DNA from: Flavobacterium daejeonense DSM 17708
Lineage (GTDB): Bacteria; Bacteroidota; Bacteroidia; Flavobacteriales; Flavobacteriaceae
Assembly (NCBI RefSeq): GCF_000425425.1
Contig: NZ_AUDK01000021.1
Span: forward strand, 28,901 to 92,900
DNA length: 64,000 bases
Direction of reading: 5' to 3'
The number at the start of each line of letters is the position of its first letter. The stretch's first letter is position 1. A program made the position numbers and the translations under genes. Below, piece after piece: positions 42,447-51,700 of this stretch. The notes under the pieces were generated by a model. The model was given only the letters and a program-made list of their open reading frames with translations. It did no database searches and had not been told where the DNA came from.

Positions 42447-43634
42447 TTAGTCTAGTATAGCTGCAATACCAGGTAAAGTTTTTCCTTCCAACATTTCTAA
42501 CATGGCACCACCACCAGTTGAAACGTAGCTCATTTTATCTTCGAAACCAAATTGTTTTACTGCTGCAACTGAATCTCCACCACCTACAAGGGAGAAAGTT
42601 CCGTTAGCTGTAGCCGCCGCAATATAGTTCCCTAAAGCGATAGTTCCTTTGGCAAAAGTTTCCATTTCAAAAACTCCAAGAGGTCCGTTCCAAAGAATTG
42701 TTTTCGAATCCATAATTACTTTTTCGAAAGCTGCTAATGATTTTGGTCCGGCATCCATTCCTTCCCATCCGTCAGGAATATTAGCTACATCAACCACCTG
42801 AGTATTTGCGTTGTTAGAGAAATCGTCTCCGGCAACTACATCAACAGGAATGTGAACCTGAACCCCTTTTTCCTTAGCTTTTCTTAAAATTTCCAGCGCT
42901 AATTCCTGTTTGTCATCTTCGCAGATAGAATTACCAATTTTACCTCCTTGCGCTTTCACAAAAGTAAAAGTCATTCCACCACCGATAATCATGTGATCTA
43001 CTTTGTCAAGGATGTTTTCGATAACTGTAATTTTAGAAGAAACTTTAGAACCACCAAGGATTGCCGTTACTGGTTTTTCACTGTCTTTTAATACTTTGTT
43101 GATGCTGTCGATTTCTTTAGCTAATAAAGTTCCGAAGCATTTGTGCTCTGAGAAAAACTGAGCAATAATGGTAGTCGATGCATGTGCTCTGTGAGCAGTT
43201 CCAAAAGCATCGTTTACATAAATATCTCCTAATGAAGCTAATTCTTTTGCAAAAGCAACATCTCCTGCTTCTTCTTCAGCGTGGAAACGTAAATTTTCTA
43301 ATAATAAAACTTCTCCGGCTTGTAATTCAGCTGCGGCTTGTTGCGCTACTTCACCTACACAGTTTGAAGCAAATTTTACATTTACACCAAGAATTTCGCT
43401 GGCTGTTTTTAAGATATGTTTTAATGAATATTTATCTTCGGCTCCTTTTGGACGACCTAAGTGTGACATCAAGATAACACTTCCGCCATCGGCAAGAATT
43501 TTATCAATGGTTGGTTTTGCTGCTTCGATACGGGTAACGTCGGTTACATTAAAATTTTCGTCCAAAGGCACGTTAAAATCTACGCGGATAATTGCTTTTT
43601 TATTTTTAAAATCAAAATCGTTTAAAGTCTTCAT
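42447..43634 (-). CDS. pgk: Phosphoglycerate kinase
   Basis: Transfers phosphate from 1,3-bisphosphoglycerate to ADP in glycolysis. The 395 residues carry [58 protein letters not shown] and the C-terminal nucleotide motif [13 protein letters not shown] with [15 protein letters not shown]. Complete and single-copy in the window. A TATATTTG -7-like site lies at 43677-43670. Confidence 0.97.
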   Translation of the reverse strand: MKTLNDFDFKNKKAIIRVDFNVPLDENFNVTDVTRIEAAKPTIDKILADGGSVILMSHLGRPKGAEDKYSLKHILKTASEILGVNVKFASNCVGEVAQQAAAELQAGEVLLLENLRFHAEEEAGDVAFAKELASLGDIYVNDAFGTAHRAHASTTIIAQFFSEHKCFGTLLAKEIDSINKVLKDSEKPVTAILGGSKVSSKITVIENILDKVDHMIIGGGMTFTFVKAQGGKIGNSICEDDKQELALEILRKAKEKGVQVHIPVDVVAGDDFSNNANTQVVDVANIPDGWEGMDAGPKSLAAFEKVIMDSKTILWNGPLGVFEMETFAKGTIALGNYIAAATANGTFSLVGGGDSVAAVKQFGFEDKMSYVSTGGGAMLEMLEGKTLPGIAAILD

Positions 43635-43669
43635 TAGTTTAATTTTAGATTGTTTTTTTGAAAGTGAAA

Positions 43670-43677
43670 CAAATATA
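43670..43677 (-). promoter_or_regulatory. Candidate -7 element of the pgk promoter
   Basis: TATATTTG on the minus strand, about 36 bases before the pgk ATG. A TTG lies 25 bases further upstream (43705-43703), slightly beyond the usual spacing. Confidence 0.4.
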
Positions 43678-43807
43678 GAAATTTTCTAGTACTATTAAAT
43701 TTCAAAATTTCAAAAAAATCAATTTTTTGCAACGAAAACGATGTAAACTGACTGTTGTTTGAGTTATATTTTTTTATTTTAAAAAAATGGTTATAAAAAG
43801 TTAAATT

Positions 43808-44311
43808 TTATTCCTTTAGAAAGCAAACAGACAAATGCGTTTGCATGGCAAGCATAAAAGTTTCAAATTCGGTAGTGTCATCGGTGTTTTTTGAAAGCAA
43901 ATAATGATTGTTTATTGTTCCTAAATAAGTAAAAATGGGGGAGTAAAAAGTAATCCCAATTTTGTGTTTGCCCATATCCGAAATATCGGTATTGATAATG
44001 TCCAGTCGGTAATTGATAAACGGGAAATAATTGTTGCCCAGAGCATCGGTTATCCGATACAAATTTCCTTTTAACTGTTGTACATAATTTGCCGCTGCAA
44101 TACCCGCAAGGTAATGTAATTTAGAAGCTTTTTCGTTTTCAGCCAATAATTCTCGGAAGGTTTCTTTAGGATTTTCTTTCGAATTAAATTGTTGGTGTTG
44201 CAGTAAATATTCCTGAAAAGTATCTTCAAAAACATATTTGTCCCAAACAAAAGTGGAATTACTGTCAATTACTAAACGATAAGCGAGTTGTATTTTGGAT
44301 TTGTAATTCAT
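43808..44311 (-). CDS. Protein of unknown function, coupled to the pirin-like gene
   Basis: From ATG 44311 the product has 167 residues, soluble, with no signal. It mixes helices and strands (KLHYLAGIAAANYVQQLKG, then YRLDIINTDISDMGKHKIGI). I recognise no family. The ATG overlaps the TGA of the pirin-like gene as ATGA (44308-44311), so translation is coupled; frames starting further upstream at 44365 are therefore unlikely. Third gene of the 45754-43808 unit. Confidence 0.7.
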   Translation of the reverse strand: MNYKSKIQLAYRLVIDSNSTFVWDKYVFEDTFQEYLLQHQQFNSKENPKETFRELLAENEKASKLHYLAGIAAANYVQQLKGNLYRITDALGNNYFPFINYRLDIINTDISDMGKHKIGITFYSPIFTYLGTINNHYLLSKNTDDTTEFETFMLAMQTHLSVCFLKE

Positions 44312-44988
44312 ACTAAAGGTATTTCGATGAGTAAGAGCATGGCGTTTTCGGATAAGGCTTCCCATTCTACGGCTTCAATATTTTTAATGTTCAAAGCATC
44401 ACCGGTTTCCAGAAGTCGGTTTTCAAATTCAAAGGCTCCCTGAATGATGTAAACAAAAATACCGCTTTGCTCTTTTTTTAATTCATGACAGCCTTCCTTT
44501 CGACCATCAAAATGACCAATAAAAGCGGTAGCAATTTGATTTTCAAATAAAGGAATGAGTTTGTTTTTTTCGGTAAAATCAAATTTTAACAGCTTACTTT
44601 CAAGAGTGGTTGTATGCGTTTTAAAGCCAATTTGTAAATAACTCACATTGCTGTTTAACGGGTTTGAAATTTCAAAAGCAGTTTCTTTATTGCTAACAAT
44701 TTGTTGAACTGATTCTGTCAGAATAGGTTTTTCATTTTGTTGTTTTTCTTTGAAAAATACTCCGCCAAAAAGCGGTAAAATATAGTTTAAACCATTACTT
44801 TGAGCTGTCAATGTGGTTTTTTGATTTGGAGTTAAGACTTGGTAATCCAATTGAAATAAGCTTCCAAAGTTGTTTTTAGCTTCTTTCTGATAGTTACCAA
44901 AATTGAAGGTTGACCAACAATTTTGGTAATGTTCTCTTGCTGATGCCAGATAAATTTGTGCTGATTTTTGTTGTATCATCTGAAGCAT
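44308..44988 (-). CDS. Pirin-like bicupin protein (YhhW type), divergent
   Basis: A 226-residue soluble protein. The second half, IFVYIIQGAFEFENRLLETGDALNIKNIEAV (about 175-205), fits the C-terminal quercetinase-like cupin of pirin/YhhW proteins; the first half is too divergent to show the N-terminal metal-binding His motif HxH, so it may lack metal. Starting at ATG 44988, 7 bases after the dioxygenase-like gene; in-frame ATG 44979 is an alternative. Function is uncertain: pirins range from quercetinases to regulators. Confidence 0.55.
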   Translation of the reverse strand: MLQMIQQKSAQIYLASAREHYQNCWSTFNFGNYQKEAKNNFGSLFQLDYQVLTPNQKTTLTAQSNGLNYILPLFGGVFFKEKQQNEKPILTESVQQIVSNKETAFEISNPLNSNVSYLQIGFKTHTTTLESKLLKFDFTEKNKLIPLFENQIATAFIGHFDGRKEGCHELKKEQSGIFVYIIQGAFEFENRLLETGDALNIKNIEAVEWEALSENAMLLLIEIPLV

Positions 44989-44995
44989 TATTAAA

Positions 44996-45754
44996 TTAAC
45001 CTGCTACATTTATCGAATGTGTTAAAACAAATCCTGCTGCTACACTTCCTGTTACTGTTGCTAATTCGCTACTAACTCCGTCCGAAAACACATTGTCATT
45101 AGCATTGTAAGTATAACCACTCATTCCTTTGGTATAGCCGTTTGATGTGGATGCATTAACCAGAACAACAGCGCTGCCGGAGCCTTCCGGAAAGGCAATT
45201 TGGGTTACTAAAAGCGATGTGCCCGATGCATTGTAAATATGAACATGAATGTGTGTGGCTCTTCCGCTGTACCATCCCGGGAAAATCGAAGTAAAACTAA
45301 CTAATCCGTTAGCATTGGTGGCTTGTCTTCCTCTTAAAAAATGTACCGAAGTAAAATCTGCCGATTGCATGCCTGTTCCGCCGTACTCAGAATAATAACC
45401 GTCTTTATCACAATGCCAAATATCCACTAAAGCGCCTGCCAAAGCGGCACAACTGGCATTTTTATTTTGGATTGTGATGTTTATCGTTAGCGGTACTCCG
45501 GTTCTGTCGCTGGTGATGTCCGATTTTACTAATGATGACGGGCTTTTGGTAGGGAACGGTCCTGCGGTTTCCGATGGTGTAACACTGCATGTTGTTGTAC
45601 CTGAAGAACTTCCGGTGTCGGTTGCTTCTGTATTATCGGTTGCACCGGAATCAGTAGAAACATCATCATCACTGCCGCATGAGCTGATTATGGGCATTGC
45701 CACAGATCCTAATCCTACTAATCCTAATCCTCTTAAAAAATCTTTTCTTTCCAT
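44996..45754 (-). CDS. Lipoprotein of the intradiol ring-cleavage dioxygenase family
   Basis: A 252-residue exported protein. N-terminal MERKDFLRGLGLVGLGSVAM ends at a lipobox IISSCGSDDD (Cys about 26), with a Ser/Thr/Asp linker. The catalytic fold follows: SETAGPFPTKSP (about 62-73), VDIWHCDKDGYYSEYGG (tyrosine ligand region, about 115-131), FLRGRQATNANG, FPGWYSGRATHIHVHIYN (two histidine ligands, about 165-183). The Fe(III) Tyr/His set seems complete. Secreted members of this family are common in Bacteroidota, with unknown aromatic substrates. First gene of a three-gene unit. Confidence 0.85.
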   Translation of the reverse strand: MERKDFLRGLGLVGLGSVAMPIISSCGSDDDVSTDSGATDNTEATDTGSSSGTTTCSVTPSETAGPFPTKSPSSLVKSDITSDRTGVPLTINITIQNKNASCAALAGALVDIWHCDKDGYYSEYGGTGMQSADFTSVHFLRGRQATNANGLVSFTSIFPGWYSGRATHIHVHIYNASGTSLLVTQIAFPEGSGSAVVLVNASTSNGYTKGMSGYTYNANDNVFSDGVSSELATVTGSVAAGFVLTHSINVAG

Positions 45755-45895
45755 GATAAATGCTTTTATAAGTTACTGATATAAAAGTATTTTAATTGGA
45801 TTTATTGAAAAAAATAATGAGGTAAGCGTCTGATTTTATGCGGTAAAGTAGTTAAAAAGAAATGGCAAACGGAAATTTTTAATTGCAAAAAAAGC

Positions 45896-46585
45896 TTATT
45901 CTTTATTAAGCAGGGCAAAAAAAGCAGCCTCATAACTCGCACTTACAGGTATTTCTTCTTCATTGATGTAAATGATTTTATTGCGGACTTTATCAATTTT
46001 AGAAACAGGTACAATAAAGGAACGATGTACGCGAACAAATTCCGGTGAAGGTAATTTTTCTAAAATGGCTTTCAGAGTCATGCGGGCCACTACGGTTTTT
46101 TGATTCTGAATGTGGATTTTTAAGTAATCATCTAATCCTTCGATGAACAAAATATCCGAAAACAGGATTTTTATCAGGCTGTAATCGGCACGGATAAAAA
46201 GATAAAGTTGTTCCGGATTTTGGTTTTGTAGTTTATGCTGGTTAATGGCTTTTTCGACTGCCTGTTTGAAACGGCTAAAAGAAAACGGTTTCAAAATATA
46301 ATCGGTGGCACTCAGGGTAAAACCTTCTACGGCATATTCAGAATAAGCCGTAGTAAAAATGACCATCGTTTTATGCGGTAATTTTTTGTAAAAATTAATG
46401 CCCGAAACAGAAGGCATATTGATGTCTAAAAACAATAAATCTACGGGAAATTTTTTCAAATATTTAAAAGCATCTTCCGATTTGGTAAAGGTTTTGTCCA
46501 GACAGATTTCTTCCATCTGATCGCAAAAACTTTGTAACACTTCCAGTGCCAGAGGTTCGTCATCGAGGGCAATTGCTTTTAACAT
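45896..46585 (-). CDS. LytTR-family response regulator
   Basis: A 229-residue regulator. The receiver domain (1-115) has the acidic pair ALDDEPLAL, the phosphorylated aspartate in VDLLFLDINMPSVSG (about 55) and the lysine in YILKPFSF (about 103). The LytTR DNA-binding domain (about 125-229) has YLFIRADYSLIKILFSDILF and FVRVHRSFIVPVSKI. Overlaps the kinase gene by seven bases, so the two form one system. Confidence 0.94.
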   Translation of the reverse strand: MLKAIALDDEPLALEVLQSFCDQMEEICLDKTFTKSEDAFKYLKKFPVDLLFLDINMPSVSGINFYKKLPHKTMVIFTTAYSEYAVEGFTLSATDYILKPFSFSRFKQAVEKAINQHKLQNQNPEQLYLFIRADYSLIKILFSDILFIEGLDDYLKIHIQNQKTVVARMTLKAILEKLPSPEFVRVHRSFIVPVSKIDKVRNKIIYINEEEIPVSASYEAAFFALLNKE

Positions 46586-47640
46586 CCTACATTAATCTTT
46601 AATATAACCGTATATTTTTCGGGCGAATCATCAATGGATAATTCGTGGTTTTTAGGGTACAAATAGGTCAGCCTTTCAATGGTGTTTTGTAATCCAATAC
46701 CGCTTTGTGAATGAATGGATTCGACTTTGTTATTGGATACAAATAGAGTTAAAAAATGATCTTCAATACTGATTTTGATATCGATCTCCGAATCCTGATT
46801 TGGGTTTATCCCATGTTTGAAAGCATTTTCAATAAATGAAATCAGGATAAGCGGTGTAATACATTTTCCATACCCATTTCCTTCGGAAACATATTTTATC
46901 CTAACGGTATTTCCTAATCTGGTTTTTTGTAACTGAATAAAATTGTCAATATAATTGAGTTCTTTGTCTAAAGCAATCACGTCGTCATTAGCATTTGAAA
47001 TAATGTAGCGCATTAATTCAGAAAGTTGCACTATGGCATCGGCGGTTTTGTCGTCTTTTTTAATGGCTAAAGCGTAAATACTGTTCAAAGTGTTAAAGAG
47101 GAAATGCGGATTGATTTGTGCTTTCAGGAAAGACAATTCTGATTGCATTTTTTCTTTTTCAACATCTCGCAGGCGATTGTTGATGGCAAATAACAAACTG
47201 GAAACCACTCCGATTAAATAAACTAATATGGTATGACTGTATTGGGTAGGAGGGCCGAGCGGATGATGATTGTTTATTTTTGGAGGCAGAGGGAATTTCT
47301 CAGGACGAAATTCAGGATGTTTTCCAAAATCTAAAAAGTTACGTTCCGGATGATCAAAATAGCTTGAAATCCAGAGAAAGAAGAGTAAAAAAAGGCTGGT
47401 GATGCCAAAATACAACAGTTGCTTGTTTGAAAAATAAATTTGGGGAATGAGATAATAATAATTGAACAGAAAGAACAACAACAACAACGAATAGATAAAG
47501 AAATAAATCCGGTCGTGACCATTGTTTACCAGGTTCGGTAGTTGTAAAACACTTCCGGTTGCAGTAAACATATATGGCAACAGCATGAATACAATGCACA
47601 CGAAAAAAACTAACAAATAAGAAGTAATATTTTTTTTCAT
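46579..47640 (-). CDS. LytS-type sensor histidine kinase
   Basis: A 353-residue inner-membrane kinase. Four transmembrane helices lie in the first 165 residues (about 8-25, 48-66, 77-95, 137-155), with the proline-rich loop FPLPPKINNHHPLGPP between the last two. The His_kinase motif is LKAQINPHFLFNTLNSIYAL (about 192-211) and the ATPase end is SGIGLQNTIERLTYLYP. No separate sensor domain. Partner regulator overlaps downstream. A TAACTTTG -7-like site lies at 47666-47659. Confidence 0.93.
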   Translation of the reverse strand: MKKNITSYLLVFFVCIVFMLLPYMFTATGSVLQLPNLVNNGHDRIYFFIYSLLLLFFLFNYYYLIPQIYFSNKQLLYFGITSLFLLFFLWISSYFDHPERNFLDFGKHPEFRPEKFPLPPKINNHHPLGPPTQYSHTILVYLIGVVSSLLFAINNRLRDVEKEKMQSELSFLKAQINPHFLFNTLNSIYALAIKKDDKTADAIVQLSELMRYIISNANDDVIALDKELNYIDNFIQLQKTRLGNTVRIKYVSEGNGYGKCITPLILISFIENAFKHGINPNQDSEIDIKISIEDHFLTLFVSNNKVESIHSQSGIGLQNTIERLTYLYPKNHELSIDDSPEKYTVILKINVGC

Positions 47641-47658
47641 GAAAATAAGTTAACTCAT

Positions 47659-47666
47659 CAAAGTTA
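47659..47666 (-). promoter_or_regulatory. Candidate -7 element of the kinase/regulator unit
   Basis: TAACTTTG on the minus strand, 18 bases before the kinase ATG; no -33 TTG recognised. Confidence 0.4.
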
Positions 47667-47742
47667 AGCTTCTTATTTTTAGCATTCTAATTATTGAGGT
47701 GAAAATCAGAAATCCTGCGATTTTCTTATGTTTTCTTTTTAT

Positions 47743-48717
47743 TTAGTCATGAACCGGACTTTGGGTACAAGGGCAATTGCTAATTCCGGCAAAGAAATCT
47801 AAACCAATCGTTATCATGTGTGTCCCTGAATTATAAGACATCAACGGATTAAGCGTAACCTGATAAGAATAAGCAAAATAGAAATTAGACTTTTTAAAAC
47901 CTGCCATTGGTCCTAAATTCAGTGGTTTAAAAACCTGATCATTCAGGAAGCGATAGGAAATTCCGGCCCAGTAGTAATCTTCATACTTGTTGTATTTTCG
48001 GTATTTTATGTTGATGTCGGTACTGGAACGTTTGTCACTGGCAAATAACTGATAATAAACCGAAGGTTCATATTCCACTCGGCTGTTTGCAGGTCCTTTA
48101 ATTACATAACCGGAATAGATTTGATAATTTAAAAGTAAGTTAGGTTCAGCACCAAAGTATTTGTCAATATTTTTGGCTAAGATATTATTGGCATTAAGGC
48201 TTAAATAAAAGTTCTCATAGCGGTACAAAGCGCCAATATCGAAGTTGTTGTTCGAATTAAAACGGTTGTCTGTTACATTTGGGTCTAAAACAGGAATTTC
48301 ATAAGTAGTGTTGAAATTTTCAATATCAATTTTAAAATTATTGATGTTGTAGGATATTCCCAGAGACAGATATTGTTTGGTATAATAATCCAAAATAAGA
48401 TGTTGGGCAAATGAGAATTTAGCACCATTTTGTCGGGTATTTCCATTTTTATCATTATAAAAAGAAACTCCGATTCCGGAACGGTCGGCGATTCTAAAAT
48501 CGGCATAAACGGATGCATTTCTGGGTGCATCTTTAATCCCTATCCATTGTGCCAATCCATTGGCTCTGATTTTAAGATTATCACCAATTCCGGCAAATGT
48601 TGGCGAAATCACAAAGTGGTTATCTGCCAAATATTGAGTGTGAACCGGCAAATTCATTTCCTGACAATAACTTTGGCTCATTGTCAGGAGAAGAAAGTAT
48701 ATCATTAATTTTTTCAT
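47743..48717 (-). CDS. sprF: PorP/SprF-family type IX secretion membrane protein
   Basis: From ATG 48717, 324 residues, with a Sec signal ending QSYCQE and a beta-barrel of the PorP/SprF family (PVHTQYLADNHFVISPTFAG start; GIGVSFYNDKNGNT; GAMAGFKKSN-type strands; ITIGLDFFAG end). In Flavobacterium johnsoniae SprF is needed to export SprB and is encoded just downstream of it, the same order as here (19-base gap to the adhesin stop, after allowing for start choice). The frame at 48741 starts TTG and is unlikely. Confidence 0.88.
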   Translation of the reverse strand: MKKLMIYFLLLTMSQSYCQEMNLPVHTQYLADNHFVISPTFAGIGDNLKIRANGLAQWIGIKDAPRNASVYADFRIADRSGIGVSFYNDKNGNTRQNGAKFSFAQHLILDYYTKQYLSLGISYNINNFKIDIENFNTTYEIPVLDPNVTDNRFNSNNNFDIGALYRYENFYLSLNANNILAKNIDKYFGAEPNLLLNYQIYSGYVIKGPANSRVEYEPSVYYQLFASDKRSSTDINIKYRKYNKYEDYYWAGISYRFLNDQVFKPLNLGPMAGFKKSNFYFAYSYQVTLNPLMSYNSGTHMITIGLDFFAGISNCPCTQSPVHD

Positions 48718-48760
48718 TCTACTATTTTTAATTTGGGGCAATAGCTTTTTTCTTTTTTGA

Positions 48761-51700
48761 CTATCTGTAAAGTGTAAAATGACCTACAAAATCCCGATTG
48801 TCTTTTGGATCGTTTAGTTTTAAAACAAACCAATAATCTCCTGAAGGTAGTTCCTGTCCGTTGTATTTTCCATCCCAGGTTTGCCCTAAGTGATAAGTAG
48901 CAATTTTTCGTCCATACCGGTCAAAAATGTCAAATGTTAAATCTTTATAATTTATAGTACAACCCGGAGCCCAGCCGTCGCTTATTCCGTCTCCGTTTGG
49001 AGTGAAGTAATTTGGAATACACACATCAATATATTCAAAATATCGGGTTGCTGTTGCGGTACAACCATTAGCATCCGTTACCTGAACGGTATAATCTCCC
49101 GATTTATAAATGATGTAAGTGTTTTTAGTTCCGTTGTATTCTCCGTTAAAAGTGTATTGATAACCTCCGCCACCGCCGGTTGCAGTTGCCACAATTTCGT
49201 TCAATCCGCCATCACTTAAAGTTAAGGTCAATGGATCTACCTGTAAAATATTGAAATTAGGCGTTCGTTTGATACAGCCGTTAGTATGTCTTACATCAAT
49301 ATAATGACCAGTACCCGGAGTAATATTTGTAAAAATATTACTTGACTGATAATTTCCTCCATCTAATGAATAATCTAAATCGGCAGGATTCGTAATACTA
49401 GGATCAACTGTTACTGTCACCGAATTAGCAGCTGCATTATTTACACAACTATAATCTACTAAGGCAACCGGATCAATTTTAACCGATTCTTCTAAAGGAA
49501 CTTCTAATTCGTATGAACAACTATTGGCATCAATAATATATACAATGTGTGTTCCTCCTGTTATTCCTGTAAAATCAAAACGGCTCTGAGTAGGATCTCC
49601 GGTAGTAAAAGTACCGTTAGGGTCATCTAAAATAACACTATATGGCAATACACCACCCGCTATATCAATACTAAATGCAGCATCATTGTCACCGTAGCAA
49701 ATTTCAGGAACTATTGAAGTTGGGTCAACAGTCGCACTGATTGGTGCTGGTTCAGTCATATCAAAATCTAATCGGACATAACATCCTAATTGATCCTGAA
49801 CAATAACATCATAATGACCCGGTGCCAGATTTTCAAAAATACTAGAATCAAAAAACTGATTTAAATTAGGTGAAATAGCGTATTTAATAATGCCTGTTCC
49901 GCCAGAAGCAGTTACTGTATAAATACCATTATTAGCGCCGTTACAACTTACCGGCGTTATAGTGCCTGAGGCAGTTAACGGCTCAAGAGGTTGTGTTATT
50001 GTAATAACAGTTGAAGTAGTAGTACAATCGCCACTGTCTACTCTTACCTGATAATCTCCGGCATATAGTGCGGTGAAATTACCAGAAGTTGTTGGCCCTT
50101 GAACTTTGGCACCCGAACCATCCAGTAAGGTATAGCTGTAATTTCCTAATCCTCCCTGAGCTGTTGCCACAATAACTCCGGTATTATCTCCGGCACAATT
50201 GATAACCGCATTGGCGCTGTCAATGTCAATTGTCAGAGGAGGCAGAGGATCTATTTTAATTTGGTTCGAAATAACCGAAATACAGCCGTTAGCGTCTCTA
50301 ACATAATAGGCGTAAGTTCCCGGAGGAACAGGGAAAGTTGTAGAATTGCCAGCCAAAGCAGTACTTGCAGTAAAGTTAGCATCGGTACTGTAACTATAAG
50401 TTCCTGTTCCGCCAGTTGCACTTAGAGTCAAAGTAGTTTGATTCAAACAAGTTTGCGTGCTGGCAACCACTAAACTGGCGTTTACTTTTGATGGTTCCTG
50501 AATTACTATAGGAGTAGATGTAGCGGTACAGCTGTAACCATCTGTTACGGAAACGGTGTAGGTTCCGGCTCCTAAACCTGAGAATACAGGAGAAGCTTGT
50601 GGGCCACTTGAAGTAGCAGGTGTTAAAGAAGTTGTATTTAATGTATAAATATAATTAGAACCCTGACCACCGGTGGTTGTACTAACCGTAATAGTTGCGT
50701 TTTTATCACCAAAACAGCTAACCATAGTAATATCTGAATTTGCGGTAATGCTAATTGGTGTTGGAACCACTAAAGTCACATTTGCGGAAGCGATACAACC
50801 TTTGCTATCTTTTACATTAACAGTGTAATTACCGGCAGTTAGATTTGTAAAAGTGCTTTGAGAAGAATAAGCCACATTTACCGGTCCAACTAATTCGTAC
50901 TGATAACCACCTGGCCAACCACCAGTTGCAGTAGCTGAAATTGTACCGTCATTATTTCCTGAAATACAAGTAATCGCCGTATGGGTTTCGGAAGTTGTTA
51001 AAGCTGCATTTGGCTGATCAATTGTAAAGTTTGTAGTAGTCGAACAGTAAGGTGTGTTTGTTAATGTTGCTGTAACACTATAAACTCCTGCGGTTAATCC
51101 ACTAAGAGTAAATGGTCCCGCTGATGGTGAATTTCCTGAACTTGCCGTTGGTCCAGTTACTACATAACTAAATGGACCAGCATCATTTGTTGGATTTAGC
51201 TGATTGTCTACAAGGGTTAATTGAACTGTTCCTTCATTTGAACCAAAACAGATTACATCGCTAGTTTTTACTGCTTTTAATTCGAATGTGTTTGGATTGT
51301 TTACGTAATGTACCGTTTGGATGCTACAAGTTGTTGTTGGGTTTGTCACCGTTATGATATAATCCCCAATAGGTAATCCTGTAAAAATTCCAGTTGTATT
51401 TGTTTGTGAATAAACACCACCAAGTACTCCTCCCAAGCTGTCTTCAACGGTGTAATTTAATACTGTAGGAGTACCTCCAATTGTAGTTGCTGTCACAGTG
51501 ATATCTTCTTCGTTGGTCGTACAAGTAATTGCATTGTTTACTGCTACGTTGATTTTATCCAAAGCAATAAAAGGATTGATAGTAACTGTTGAAGCAGCAG
51601 TTCCCATACAACCATTACTATCATATACATTTACGGTGTAAGTACCGCCTAATAAATTGGTTTCTGTATACAAATTGTTTGGTCCAAATTGAACTACTGA

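Noticed and set aside
45714..45732. Short tandem TAATCC-like repeat
   Set aside because: It lies in the coding sequence of the dioxygenase-like signal peptide and simply encodes alternating Gly-Leu residues (LRGLGLVGLG); no sign of phase variation such as a frameshift.
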